This document shows positions 8,869 through 17,782 of a stretch of DNA of 64,000 nucleotides, piece by piece. Every line of letters starts with the position of its first letter. The stretch's first letter is position 1. The notes below the pieces were generated by a model that was not told where the DNA came from, did not search any database, and was given only the letters and a program-made list of their open reading frames with translations. The DNA comes from Bradyrhizobium sp. SRL28. Lineage in GTDB: Bacteria; Pseudomonadota; Alphaproteobacteria; Rhizobiales; Xanthobacteraceae. Location: contig NZ_JAHEAG010000007.1 of assembly GCF_018596315.1 (NCBI RefSeq), positions 62,001 through 126,000 on the forward strand. Direction: 5' to 3'. The position numbers were made by a program, and so were the translations under genes.

Positions 8869-10395
8869 ATGCCATTTGAACGGCAAAGCGATGTGACCAG
8901 AATTGGCTGGTTCAGGAAAGACTCCGGTCGCCGGCCCTGGCGATTGTCGGCGAAGCTGTTGATCGTGTCGTCGATTGCGACGGTGATCGGCTTCTCCACG
9001 ATTTGCGCCAGCGTCATGCTCGACATGCGCCGCGGCGAGGAAGAGCTCGCGCGCCAGACTCTGGAAAATCTCGCAGCCGGCATCGATGCCGATATCAGCC
9101 GGAACATCGAGCTCTATGACCTCTCGCTACGCAACGTCGCCAGCAATCTGGTGATGCCGGAGATCAAGGGCGTCAGCAGGGAGATCCAGCACCTGATCCT
9201 GTTCGATCATGCCGCCACCGCCAAACATTTCGGCGCAATCCAGGTGTTCGACGCGCAGGGCATGCTGACGCACGACGCGGCAAGCCTCGATCCGGCGCTG
9301 GAGGATCGCAGCGACGAGGAGTATTTCCAGGTCCATCGCGCCAGTCCCGACATAGGCCTGTACATGAGCCGCCCGATGCTGCGCCGTGGCGCCTATTCGA
9401 TCGTGCTCAGCCGGCGCATCAACGACACCGATGGCGGTTTCCTCGGCGTCGTGGTGGGCTCGATCCGCTTCACGTATTTCCATGACCTGTTCGGCCGGCT
9501 CACCCTCAACCCCGGCGATACGATCACCGTGTTGCGCCGCGACCGAACGATCATCATGCGGACGCCGTTCGACCTGGATGTCATCGGGAAGAACCTGGCG
9601 GAGCGGCCAAAGTGGCGCGCGGACAATTTGAAGGAAGGCACCGCCTATGCCGGCGTCGGGCCGGTCGACCCGACGCCGCGGCTTTATGTCCGAAGCGGCA
9701 GCACGAACTTGTTCTTTGTCGTGGTCGGAAAACCGCTGGCGAGCATCCTGAACCTTTGGCACCGGGAGGTGCTGCGGATCGGAGCGGTCATGATGGCGCT
9801 GATCCTGTTCGTGATCGGCACCACGCTGTTCCTCGCGCGCGAGATCGGCCGCCGCGCCGAGGCCGAGCGCAAGCTGGAGGAGCTGGCAACGACCGATGCG
9901 CTCACCGGCCTGAAGAACCGGCGCAAATTCGATTCCGAAATCGACCTGGAATGGCGGCGGGCGGCACGCAGCGAGACCCCCGTCGCGGTGCTGATGATCG
10001 ATGCGGACCACTTCAAGGCCTACAACGACACCTACGGGCATCAGGCCGGCGACCAGGTGCTGGTCGGCATCGCGATCTGCATTTCGGATTCTGTGCGGCG
10101 GTCGGGCGACTGTCCGGCGCGCTACGGCGGCGAAGAATTCGCGGTGCTCCTGCCAGGCCTTTCGGCGGTGGAAGCGTTCACCGTCGCCGAAATCATCCGC
10201 CTGAAGGTCGAACAGTGGGCGGAAGACCCCAGCGTGACGACCGTCAGTATCGGTGTGGCGAGCATGACGCCGGCGGCGCCGTTGAGCTGGCCCGACCTCA
10301 TCGAAGCCGCCGACAGGGCGCTCTACGCCGCCAAGGCCAACGGCCGTAATCAGTCGGTGCTCGCAGCGATCCCGCAGCTCGCGCTGGTGGCTTAA
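8869..10395 (+). CDS. Diguanylate cyclase with periplasmic Cache-type sensor
   Basis: 508 residues from ATG at 8869 (MPFERQ); a TTG at 8857 is in frame, but the GGAGGA run at 8851 abuts it and suits 8869 better. A transmembrane helix at ~25-48 and another at ~305-328 bracket a periplasmic dCache/PDC domain. The GGDEF domain carries an intact active site GGEEF (420-424) and an RxxD inhibitory site (RSGD) upstream of ARY. It should synthesise c-di-GMP from two GTP in response to an external ligand, under product inhibition. Together with the 3671 gene it gives the region one maker and one breaker of c-di-GMP. Confidence 0.93.
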   Translation: MPFERQSDVTRIGWFRKDSGRRPWRLSAKLLIVSSIATVIGFSTICASVMLDMRRGEEELARQTLENLAAGIDADISRNIELYDLSLRNVASNLVMPEIKGVSREIQHLILFDHAATAKHFGAIQVFDAQGMLTHDAASLDPALEDRSDEEYFQVHRASPDIGLYMSRPMLRRGAYSIVLSRRINDTDGGFLGVVVGSIRFTYFHDLFGRLTLNPGDTITVLRRDRTIIMRTPFDLDVIGKNLAERPKWRADNLKEGTAYAGVGPVDPTPRLYVRSGSTNLFFVVVGKPLASILNLWHREVLRIGAVMMALILFVIGTTLFLAREIGRRAEAERKLEELATTDALTGLKNRRKFDSEIDLEWRRAARSETPVAVLMIDADHFKAYNDTYGHQAGDQVLVGIAICISDSVRRSGDCPARYGGEEFAVLLPGLSAVEAFTVAEIIRLKVEQWAEDPSVTTVSIGVASMTPAAPLSWPDLIEAADRALYAAKANGRNQSVLAAIPQLALVA

Positions 10396-10414
10396 GCCCT
10401 TTCACCAAGCCATC

Positions 10415-10530
10415 GTCATTGCGAGCGAAGCGAAGCAATCCATGCTTCAGCGTATGCGGACCGATGGATTGCTTCGTCGCTTCAGCGCAAAATTGCTTTG
10501 CAATTTTGTCGCGAGCTCCTCGCAATGACG
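10415..10530. repeat. Dispersed palindromic repeat, family B, copy 2
   Basis: Same outer arms as the copy at 1157 (GTCATTGCGAGCGAAGCGAA and complement). The right arm is interrupted by an extra small hairpin (GCGCAAAATTGC / GCAATTTTGTCGC). It lies between the convergent diguanylate cyclase and galU genes. Confidence 0.85.
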
Positions 10531-10550
10531 GCGATAGGCCGCCGCTTTCT

Positions 10551-11432
10551 TCACTTCTCCAGATACTTCTTCATCTCGCTGCGCAATCCATCGCGAAGGT
10601 CGTCGCGCGCCATGCCGTAGGCGATGTTGGCGCGCAGGAAGCCGGATTTCGAGCCGCAATCGTGCCGCTCGCCCTCGAACTCCACGCCATAGAAGCTTTG
10701 CGTCCTGGCGAGGGTCTTCATCGCATCGGTGAGCTGGATCTCGTTGCCCGCGCCGCGCTCCTGGGTCTCGAGAATCTTGAAGATTTCCGGCTGCAGGATG
10801 TAGCGCCCGGTGATCGAAAGGTTTGACGGCGCCGTGCCCTTCGGCGGTTTCTCCACCATGCCGTCGACCTCGAACATGTTTTTGGCGAGGCGCTTGCCGA
10901 CGCCGCAGATGCCGTATTGATGGGTGAGATCGTCAGGCACCGCTTCCACCGCGAGCAGGTTGGACTTGGCCCCGAGTTTACTGGCAGCCTCGATCATCTG
11001 CTTCAGGCAGCCCGGGCTGTTCAGCACCAGTTCGTCCGGCAGCACCACCGCGAACGGCTCGTCACCGACGATGTCACGCGCGCACCAGACCGCGTGGCCG
11101 AGGCCGAGCGGCGCCTGCTGGCGGGTGAAACTGGTGGCGCCGGCCTCGGGCTGGTCGCGCGCCAAAATGTCCTGCTCGGCCTTCTTGTTGCCGCGCTGAG
11201 CCAGCGTGGTGTCGAGTTCGAACATCCGGTCGAAATGATCCTCGATCACGCCCTTGTTGCGCCCGGTGACGAAGACGAAATGCTCGATGCCCGCTTCCTT
11301 GGCCTCGTCGACCACGTACTGGATCAGCGGCTTGTCGACGATGGTCAGCATTTCCTTCGGCATCGCCTTGGTGGCGGGCAGGACGCGGGTGCCGAGACCT
11401 GCGACCGGGAAGACGGCTTTACGGATTTTCAT
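10551..11432 (-). CDS. galU: UTP-glucose-1-phosphate uridylyltransferase
   Basis: 293 residues from ATG at 11432 (MKIRKAVFPVAGLGTR); the open frame continues upstream but that part is not GalU-like. The nucleotide-binding FPVAGLGTRVLPATKAMPKE, the VDKPLIQYVVDEA segment and the uridine-binding region near GLGHAVWCA are all present. It makes UDP-glucose from UTP and glucose-1-phosphate in the cytoplasm, for exopolysaccharide, glucan and lipopolysaccharide synthesis. Length is normal for bacterial GalU. Single gene, divergent from the lytic transglycosylase. Confidence 0.96.
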   Translation of the reverse strand: MKIRKAVFPVAGLGTRVLPATKAMPKEMLTIVDKPLIQYVVDEAKEAGIEHFVFVTGRNKGVIEDHFDRMFELDTTLAQRGNKKAEQDILARDQPEAGATSFTRQQAPLGLGHAVWCARDIVGDEPFAVVLPDELVLNSPGCLKQMIEAASKLGAKSNLLAVEAVPDDLTHQYGICGVGKRLAKNMFEVDGMVEKPPKGTAPSNLSITGRYILQPEIFKILETQERGAGNEIQLTDAMKTLARTQSFYGVEFEGERHDCGSKSGFLRANIAYGMARDDLRDGLRSEMKKYLEK

Positions 11433-11659
11433 GGGATGTCGGGGGCCTTGGAAATGAGGAATTTGGGGAACAGGGAAAGTGCTTTGATTGCACGTTGGTA
11501 GCCGGTTTGCATCCCCCAACAAAGGCGGATGTATGGTGCCGATTGTTTCGCCGCCCCTTGCGCTGGCGGGGGGCGACAACGAAATTCCGCCTCTGTTAAG
11601 CTGTTGGAAACCGTGGCAGGGCCTTCTGAACCGGGTGAGAAGCAACGGACGGACACTGA

Positions 11660-13057
11660 ATGGGTTTGCCTGAACGAGCGATGACCAATCGAACCGGCGC
11701 GATCCTAATCGCGGCGGCGCTGTTGTGTTCCAGCGGCCAGTCCCAGGCCCAATCGCAAGCGCCATCCTCCGGCAACGGGGTTTCGAACTTTTTGGGCAAC
11801 ATCTTCTCCGGGCCGAAGTCAGGTCCGGCGCCGCAGGCCGCGCCCGGTCCGGACGGCGGTCCGCCGCCCTGGAGCGGCGAGGATGGCGCCTCCGGCCATC
11901 CGCTGATGACCGCGAGCGCGATCAGGGAAGCGGCGGCGAATTTTCAAAATTGCGTCGCCTCGATGTGGCCGGATGCCGCACGGCGCAACATCACCCGGGA
12001 AAATTTCGAGCGCTTCACCACAGGTCTCGCGCCTGATTTACGCATCATGGACCTGATGGATTCGCAGCCCGAATTCACCAAGGCGATCTGGGACTATCTC
12101 GACATCCTCGTGAACGACAACCGCCTCGCCAAGGGGCGCGAGGTCCTCGCGAAATACAAGCCGCAGTTCGACACGGTGGAGAAATCCTCCGGCGTCGACC
12201 GCTACATCATTGCGTCGATCTGGGGGATCGAATCCAATTACTCGACGCAAATGGGCGACCGCAGTGTCCTCAATTCCACCGCGACGCTGGCCTGCATCGG
12301 CCGCCGACAGGCCTACTTCAAGGACGAGTTCCTTACCGCGCTCGAAATTCTCAACCGCGGCGATTTGCGTCCCGAACAAATGCGCGGCTCCTGGGCCGGC
12401 GCATTCGGGCCGACCCAGTTCATGCCGACAGCCTTCAAGCGCTATGCCGTGGACGCCGACGGCGACGGCCGCCGCGACGTCGTCGACAACCCGGCCGACC
12501 TGATCGCCTCCACCGCCAACAACCTCAAGAAGGACGGCTGGCAGACCGGCCGGACCTGGGGCTACGAGGTTGTGCTGCCGGAAGGTTTTAATTTCATGCT
12601 GGCGGACAAGGCCAAGGCGATGACGATCGCGCAGTGGCAGAGCCAGGGAATGAAGCGGGCCGACGGCAAGCCATTCCCGGACTCGGCTGAAAAGGCCTAT
12701 CTGCTGGCGCCGGCCGGCACGCAGGGGCCCGGCTTCCTGATGCTGCAGAATTTCCGGGTGATCATGAAATACAACCCGGCGGAGGCCTATGCGCTGGCGA
12801 TCGGCCATTTTGCCGACCGCTTGCGCGGCGAGCCGCCGTTCGTGCAGCCCTGGCCGCGGCAGGAACGGGTGCTGTCGCGCGCCGAACGGCTGGAACTGCA
12901 GCAGCTCCTAGCCCAGCGCGGCTTCTACAAGGGCACGCCGGACGGCCAGTTCGGCGGCCACACGCGGGAGGCGTTGCGCGGCTTCCAGGCCTCGATCGGG
13001 GCGCCAGCGGACGGATTTGCCTCTTCCGACGTGCTGGAGCGGCTGCGGGGGCGGTAA
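11660..13057 (+). CDS. Lytic murein transglycosylase (MltB/SLT_2 family) with C-terminal peptidoglycan-binding domain
   Basis: 465 residues. Export signal TGAILIAAALLCSSGQSQAQ, then a proline/glycine-rich linker. The SLT_2 domain has catalytic Glu at ~191 in IIASIWGIESNYST, and AGAFGPTQFMPTAFKRYAVDADGDGRRD. A PG_binding_1 repeat (LLAQRGFYKGTPDGQFGGHTREALRGFQ) closes the protein. It cleaves the MurNAc-GlcNAc bond in the periplasm, leaving 1,6-anhydroMurNAc ends. An alternative ATG at 11681 would give a more compact signal peptide. It is followed after 158 bp by the DUF459 gene in the same direction, and the two may act together on the wall. Confidence 0.94.
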   Translation: MGLPERAMTNRTGAILIAAALLCSSGQSQAQSQAPSSGNGVSNFLGNIFSGPKSGPAPQAAPGPDGGPPPWSGEDGASGHPLMTASAIREAAANFQNCVASMWPDAARRNITRENFERFTTGLAPDLRIMDLMDSQPEFTKAIWDYLDILVNDNRLAKGREVLAKYKPQFDTVEKSSGVDRYIIASIWGIESNYSTQMGDRSVLNSTATLACIGRRQAYFKDEFLTALEILNRGDLRPEQMRGSWAGAFGPTQFMPTAFKRYAVDADGDGRRDVVDNPADLIASTANNLKKDGWQTGRTWGYEVVLPEGFNFMLADKAKAMTIAQWQSQGMKRADGKPFPDSAEKAYLLAPAGTQGPGFLMLQNFRVIMKYNPAEAYALAIGHFADRLRGEPPFVQPWPRQERVLSRAERLELQQLLAQRGFYKGTPDGQFGGHTREALRGFQASIGAPADGFASSDVLERLRGR

Positions 13058-13215
13058 AGCCCGCTTTTAGCCCCTAGAGTAACCCTGAAAACCGCGATTC
13101 GGGCGGAAGCCTTGACGGTCAGACCGGAACCCCGGTTTATGGGGAAAATCTGCCCGCTTGCGGCCCGATTCCGCTACTATATTTGACACATCGCGACCCA
13201 TTGCGACCGAGCCGG

Positions 13216-14940
13216 ATGCAAAAGCTAAAGTCCTTCTTGCGCGTGTTTACTGATACCGGCCCACTCGTGGTGCTGGCGGTTGCGATCGCGCTCTTGATCG
13301 GGATCGTGGGGCCGGCTTCCGCGCAGTTTTTCAATTTCGGCGGCTTCGGCGGTCCACCGCAGCGGCAAGCGCCGCAGCGTGGCGGCGGCTGGTTTGGCGG
13401 CGATTTCTTTCAGCCGTTCCAGCAACAGCAGGCTCCGCAAGCGCCGCGCCAGGATTTTTCCCGCGCGCCCGGCCCCGCCAAGCGTGACACGGTGCCGGAA
13501 CGTAACGTGCTGGTGCTGGGCGATGCCATGGCCGACTGGCTGGGCTATGGTCTCGAGGACGCCTATTCTGAGCAGCCCGACATGGGCGTGATCCGCAAGC
13601 ACAAGACCGTCTCCGGCCTGATCAAGTATCAGCCGCGCGGCGAACCCGCCGACTGGACCGCGGCCGCGAAGGCCATCCTCGCCACCGAGAAGCCGGACGC
13701 CATCGTCGTCATGCTCGGCCTCTACGACCGCGTCGCGATCCGCGAGGCGCTCACCGAGAAGAAAACCGACAAGAAGGAAGAGAAGAAGGACGCGCGCGGC
13801 AAGCCGGAGGCGGCCAAGCCGGCGGATGCGAAGCCGAAGCCGGAAGGCTCGACTGACGCGGCAAAACGCGACGACAAGCCGGCCGATGCCGAATTGTCGC
13901 CAGACGACGCGGCCGACAACGACACGCCGCAGATCGCCTCGCCGGCACGCGCGGGCGGCGGGCTCTACGAATTTCGCGACGAGCGCTGGGTGGAACTCTA
14001 CGCCAAGAAGATCGAAGAGCTGATCGGCGTCCTGAAATCCAAGGGCGTGCCGGTGTTGTGGGTCGGTCTGCCTGCGATCCGCGGCCAACGCGGAACGTCC
14101 GACATGCTGTTCCTCGATGCGCTGTATCGCGACGGCGCCGGCAAGGCCGGCATCACCTATGTCGATGTCTGGGATGGCTTCGTCGATGAAGCCGGCCGGT
14201 TCCTGCAGAAAGGTCCCGACTTCGAAGGCCAGATCCGCCAGTTGCGCACGGCCGACGGCGTCTTCTTCACCAAGCCGGGCGCGCGCAAGCTCGCGCATTA
14301 TGTCGAGCGCGAGGTGACGCGCCTGCTTGCCTCGCGCTCCGGGCCGATCGCCGTGCCGATCGAGCCGGCAACGCCGGAGGCCAATATCGCGCCCGGCCAG
14401 CCGGCGCCGCGTCCGCTGGCCGGACCGGTCATGCCGCTGGTGGCCTCTTCCGTGGGCACCGATCAGTTACTCGGCGGTCCCGGCTCACGTCCCGCCGGGG
14501 TGGATGCGCTGGCTGCACGTACGCTGGTGAAGGGTGAAGCGCTGGCGGCGCCGGCTGGCCGCGCCGACGATTACGCCTGGCCTCGCCGGGAAATCGGCCG
14601 CGAGCAGGCCAAGGGCGACACGCCGGTAGCAGCCACCTCGCCGAGCGGAACAGTGGCGGCAGTGCCCGGACAGAAGCAGCTTCTGCTACCGCCGCCGCAG
14701 CAAACGTTCCAACAACAGAAGAGGCAGCAGCCGCAGCAGCCGATGCAGATCCGACCCGCGCAAACCACCGGGCCGTCGCTGCGCGATTTCTTCGGCGGGT
14801 TCGGCGCGGCGCCGCGTCAGCCCGCGCCGCCTATGGCCGCACCGCCGCGCGGACCCGTGGCCCCGGGCGCGCCGCGCCCGCCGGGTAATGTCGGACGATC
14901 GGCCGAGGTCCCGCCAGGCAATCTCACGCGATTCTGGTGA
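13216..14940 (+). CDS. DUF459 SGNH-hydrolase-like exported protein
   Basis: About 574 residues from ATG at 13216 (MQKLKSFLRV); non-ATG starts at 13183 and 13201 are also in frame. A signal or anchor (VVLAVAIALLIGIVGPASA) is followed by a Gly/Gln/Pro-rich linker. The SGNH-like core opens with VLVLGDAMADWLGYGLEDAY; the usual GDS serine appears as GDA, so the catalytic nucleophile looks replaced. A Lys/Glu/Ala-rich insert (~185-245) interrupts the core, and a FFTKPGARKLAHYVE helix ends it. A long low-complexity Pro/Gln tail follows. Function unknown; wall or polysaccharide O-acyl chemistry is a guess from the family and the neighbouring transglycosylase. Confidence 0.8.
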   Translation: MQKLKSFLRVFTDTGPLVVLAVAIALLIGIVGPASAQFFNFGGFGGPPQRQAPQRGGGWFGGDFFQPFQQQQAPQAPRQDFSRAPGPAKRDTVPERNVLVLGDAMADWLGYGLEDAYSEQPDMGVIRKHKTVSGLIKYQPRGEPADWTAAAKAILATEKPDAIVVMLGLYDRVAIREALTEKKTDKKEEKKDARGKPEAAKPADAKPKPEGSTDAAKRDDKPADAELSPDDAADNDTPQIASPARAGGGLYEFRDERWVELYAKKIEELIGVLKSKGVPVLWVGLPAIRGQRGTSDMLFLDALYRDGAGKAGITYVDVWDGFVDEAGRFLQKGPDFEGQIRQLRTADGVFFTKPGARKLAHYVEREVTRLLASRSGPIAVPIEPATPEANIAPGQPAPRPLAGPVMPLVASSVGTDQLLGGPGSRPAGVDALAARTLVKGEALAAPAGRADDYAWPRREIGREQAKGDTPVAATSPSGTVAAVPGQKQLLLPPPQQTFQQQKRQQPQQPMQIRPAQTTGPSLRDFFGGFGAAPRQPAPPMAAPPRGPVAPGAPRPPGNVGRSAEVPPGNLTRFW

Positions 14941-15000
14941 GACGCGCGTTTCCCGGCGATGCATCGCATCGCCGGGCGAACCCGTAAGGCTGTCCTATCC

Positions 15001-15369
15001 CTAATAGCGCCAGCGCGGCGGCGGACGGCGCGGTGGGCGCGTCATCAACAGCGCCAGCGCAAAACCAATTCCGCCTGCGATCAACAGCGCGCCGAGCGGG
15101 TTTTCCTGCACGGTCTTCGCTACCGCTTGCTGGCCGCTGCGAACGGTGTCGCCGCTGTTTTCATAGGCATCCTTGGCATAGTTGACGGCGGCGTCGGTGG
15201 CGTCGCGGGCGGCATCCTTGGCTTGGCCGTAGAGATTTTGCACCGTACCGGCGGCTTCGCGCGCGCGGCCTTCGGCTTGCGTCTTCGCGTCGCCAGTTAA
15301 GTCGCCGACAGTGCTTTCGACCTTACCTGCAAAATCCTTGGCCGAGCCGGCAATCCGATCCTTGTCCAT
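15001..15369 (-). CDS. CsbD family stress protein with C-terminal membrane segment
   Basis: 122 residues. The CsbD core is MDKDRIAGSAKDFAGKVES...GDAKTQAEGRAREAAG, followed by an amphipathic stretch and a hydrophobic segment PLGALLIAGGIGFALALLMT ending in an Arg/Pro-rich tail. CsbD proteins are abundant, stress-induced and of unclear biochemical role; the membrane tail sets this one apart from the soluble 66-residue CsbD at 39493. A perfect EcfG-type promoter lies 29-53 bp upstream (15398-15422), which predicts control by the phyR/nepR/ecfG module in this window. GGAGAG upstream of the ATG is the ribosome binding site. Confidence 0.9.
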   Translation of the reverse strand: MDKDRIAGSAKDFAGKVESTVGDLTGDAKTQAEGRAREAAGTVQNLYGQAKDAARDATDAAVNYAKDAYENSGDTVRSGQQAVAKTVQENPLGALLIAGGIGFALALLMTRPPRRPPPRWRY

Positions 15370-15397
15370 CGCGGTCTCTCCTGTTTTCAGAGAAACT

Positions 15398-15422
15398 AAC
15401 CGGCGAGACCCATTCGGGTTCC
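15398..15422 (-). promoter_or_regulatory. EcfG-type general stress promoter for CsbD
   Basis: On the minus strand: GGAAC (15422-15418), 17-bp spacer, GTT (15400-15398). This matches the alphaproteobacterial EcfG consensus exactly. It points at the CsbD gene starting at 15369. Confidence 0.85.
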
Positions 15423-15459
15423 TAGAGCGCTCGAAATGCCTCGGTTCAGAACGCTTGGC

Positions 15460-16194
15460 TCAAAGTATAAGCCCGCCATCGACCACGATGGTCTGGCCAA
15501 TGATGTAGGACGAAAGCGGCGAGGCCAGGAACAACGCTGCGCCGGCCATGTCGGCCGGCGTGCCAAGCCGCTTCAGCGGGATCCGCTCCAGCGCGCCTTC
15601 GAGGCGTTTCGGATTTGATGTCGTAGCCTTGGTCATCTTGGTGTCGACCAGGCCGGGCGCGATGCCGTTGACGCGGATGCCGTTCTCGGCCCACGCCTCG
15701 CCGAGCGTGCGCGTCAGCCCGACCGCGCCGGTCTTCGAAGCGTTATAGGCCGGGTTGCCCATGGTGGAGTGATAGGCGGCGGTCGAACTGACGATGATCA
15801 GCGAACCTTGGCTGGCGCTCAGCATCGGCTGAAATTTGGTTGCACACGCCATCAGGCTCATCAGGTTGACTTCCAGCACTTTTCGAAAGCCATCCATCTC
15901 GAATTCGCCGCGGCGGTAGATCACCGCGCCTTGCGCAAGCACCAGCACGTCGAGCTTTTCGAACGGCGGCTTCAAGGCCGCGATCGCATGCGCGTCGCTG
16001 ACATCGAGCCGGAAATAGTCGAGCCCTTCGAGATGCGATCCTTCATCGGGCGAATAGTCGGCGGCGCCGGCGCGGGTGCCGCAGACGGCGACATTCGCGC
16101 CCTTGGCGCGGAAGGCCTGCGCGATGCCGTTGCCGATGCCGCTGGAGCCGCCGACCACCAGCACCTGCCTGCCACTGAAATCCAGTTCGTTCAT
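15460..16194 (-). CDS. Short-chain dehydrogenase/reductase
   Basis: 244 residues. Cofactor motif GGSSGIGNGIAQAF near the N-terminus, catalytic Ser in IVSSTAAYHS and the Tyr-x3-Lys pair in PAYNASKTG; the C-terminal half has NGIAPGLVDTKM and VDGGLIL. These are the classical SDR features. The substrate cannot be named. The minus-strand GNAT gene ends 24 bp upstream of its start, so the two may be co-transcribed. Confidence 0.9.
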   Translation of the reverse strand: MNELDFSGRQVLVVGGSSGIGNGIAQAFRAKGANVAVCGTRAGAADYSPDEGSHLEGLDYFRLDVSDAHAIAALKPPFEKLDVLVLAQGAVIYRRGEFEMDGFRKVLEVNLMSLMACATKFQPMLSASQGSLIIVSSTAAYHSTMGNPAYNASKTGAVGLTRTLGEAWAENGIRVNGIAPGLVDTKMTKATTSNPKRLEGALERIPLKRLGTPADMAGAALFLASPLSSYIIGQTIVVDGGLIL

Positions 16195-16218
16195 CCCTGC
16201 GATCCTTCTTGTTGTTTT

Positions 16219-16737
16219 CTAATTCAAATCTTCGTCGAGGAATTTGACCATCAAAAGCTCGTCGTAGTATCGCCCGTCCTGCTTGAGGGCTCGCTTTTCA
16301 TAACCGTACTCGACAAAGCCCATGGCGCCGTAAAGCCGGCACGCAGCCTTGTTCTCGTTCACCACAGTCAGTTGAACCATCTCAACGCGCCCGCGCGCAT
16401 GGTTGAGCACAGCCGCGACAAGTCTTTTTCCAAGATCCAGATTTCGCGCGGCGGCTCGAACATACATGCCCCAAAGCAGCCCCTTATGCGCCTGCTTCGA
16501 ACCTTCCGGCACGGCATATCCGGCCACTCCCACGAGCGCCCCGTCGAGGAATGCGCCGAAGATATCCGCGCGGCCAACGACCGCTTCGAACCACGACAGC
16601 GGTTGCGCGCTTTCTCTCTCGAACGTGCTGGCGAACGCCTCGGAATTTTTTTCCAACGCCTCCAGCCGGATGTCCCTGTAGAGGGCGGCGTCTGAAGTCT
16701 CGAGGCGGCGAATCTGCAGAGCGGGAATATCGGCCAC
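16219..16737 (-). CDS. GNAT family N-acetyltransferase
   Basis: 172 residues. The acetyl-CoA-binding region reads LLWGMYVRAAARNLDLGKRLVAAVLNHA, a slightly relaxed R/Q-x-x-G-x-G/A motif, followed by VVNENKAACRLYGAMGFVEYGYEKRAL, typical of GNAT motif B. The substrate is unknown; RimI/RimJ-like small-molecule or protein acetylation are both possible. Divergent from the SDR gene at 16836. Confidence 0.87.
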   Translation of the reverse strand: MADIPALQIRRLETSDAALYRDIRLEALEKNSEAFASTFERESAQPLSWFEAVVGRADIFGAFLDGALVGVAGYAVPEGSKQAHKGLLWGMYVRAAARNLDLGKRLVAAVLNHARGRVEMVQLTVVNENKAACRLYGAMGFVEYGYEKRALKQDGRYYDELLMVKFLDEDLN

Positions 16738-16835
16738 TGTTGCACCCTGTTTCTGCTTGGTTTGACCTGTCTGCGGATCGGTGCCAGCCTTGTCAATCCT
16801 GCAGCGTGCCCAGCCCTCTCTGTCCGGACCCCATC

Positions 16836-17615
16836 ATGTCAGATTTCAAACGGCTCAGTCGCTCGGTCAAAGGTTTGACCGTCCTCGTCACCGGCGCCGC
16901 CAGCGGCATGGGCTGCGCCACCGCGCGGGTGTTCGCGGCCGACGGCGCCAACGTCGCCGTCACCGACATCAGCGCCGAGGCCACAGAGGCCGTGGCCGGC
17001 GAGATCGCGGCAAGCGGCGGTGCGGCGAAAGCCTGGACGCTCGACGTCACCGACCGCCGCAACATCACCACCGTCGTCGATGAGGTCGCGGCGCATTTCG
17101 GCGGGCTCGATATCGTCGTCAACAATGCCGGCATCTCCGTTCGAGTCGCGATCGATGATGACGGCTATGACGAAGCATGGGCAAGGGGCCTCGCCGTGAT
17201 GCTGACGGCGCACCAGCGCCTCATCCGCGCTGCGTTGCCTTACCTGCGCAAATCGAAATCGCCGCGGATCGTCAACATCGCCTCGACCGAAGCGCTCGGC
17301 GCCACCGCGCTGCACAGCCCCTACTCCGCCGCCAAGGCCGGCGTGGTCGGCCTGACGCGCTCGCTTGCGGTCGAGCTCGGCCGTGACGGCATCACCGTGA
17401 ACTGCATCTGCCCGGGGCCGATCCTCACGGGCATGACCGCCCGGATCGCCGCCGAGCACAAGGCGATCTACGCCAAGCGCCGCACCGCACTCGGCCGCTA
17501 CGGCGACCCGGAGGAGGTGGCGCACATGACGCTAAGCCTGTGCCTGCCGGCGGCCTCGTTCCTGACCGGCGCGGTGATCCCCGTGGATGGTGGGCTGATG
17601 GCGCGGAATGCGTGA
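16836..17615 (+). CDS. Short-chain dehydrogenase/reductase (NAD(P)-dependent)
   Basis: 259 residues from ATG at 16836 (MSDFKRLSRSVKG); the longer open frame upstream overlaps the divergent GNAT gene and is not conserved-looking. VTGAASGMGCATARVF binds the cofactor. NNAG, the serine in IVNIASTEALG and the Tyr-x3-Lys in PYSAAKAG complete the active site, and VIPVDGGLM closes it. Similar to 3-oxoacyl-ACP reductase-like SDRs; the substrate is not evident. The following dioxygenase gene starts 168 bp later with its own promoter-like sequence. Confidence 0.9.
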   Translation: MSDFKRLSRSVKGLTVLVTGAASGMGCATARVFAADGANVAVTDISAEATEAVAGEIAASGGAAKAWTLDVTDRRNITTVVDEVAAHFGGLDIVVNNAGISVRVAIDDDGYDEAWARGLAVMLTAHQRLIRAALPYLRKSKSPRIVNIASTEALGATALHSPYSAAKAGVVGLTRSLAVELGRDGITVNCICPGPILTGMTARIAAEHKAIYAKRRTALGRYGDPEEVAHMTLSLCLPAASFLTGAVIPVDGGLMARNA

Positions 17616-17703
17616 CGCGTTCCCCGGCTCTGCGGAGCAGCGTTTCACGCTGCACCGCGTCCGGGACACGAAACAAGCGCAATGCCGCATGCGCCCCACA
17701 ACG

Positions 17704-17731
17704 TTGACTTGGGCATTTCTGGGAGTAACTT
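17704..17731 (+). promoter_or_regulatory. Candidate housekeeping promoter for the TfdA-like gene
   Basis: TTGACT, a 16-bp spacer, then TAACTT, 52 bp before the ATG at 17783. It fits a sigma-70 promoter. A short inverted repeat (GGGCGG / CCGCCC) lies just downstream in the leader. Confidence 0.5.
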
Positions 17732-17782
17732 TTCTCTCAAACAGGGCGGGACAAACCGCCCGCCGCATATTGGAGAGACGCC

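Noticed and set aside
17616..17700. A possible further repeat family at the end of the second SDR (TCCCCGGCTCTGCGGAGCAG)
   Set aside because: Only one copy in the window, so no internal evidence of repetition.
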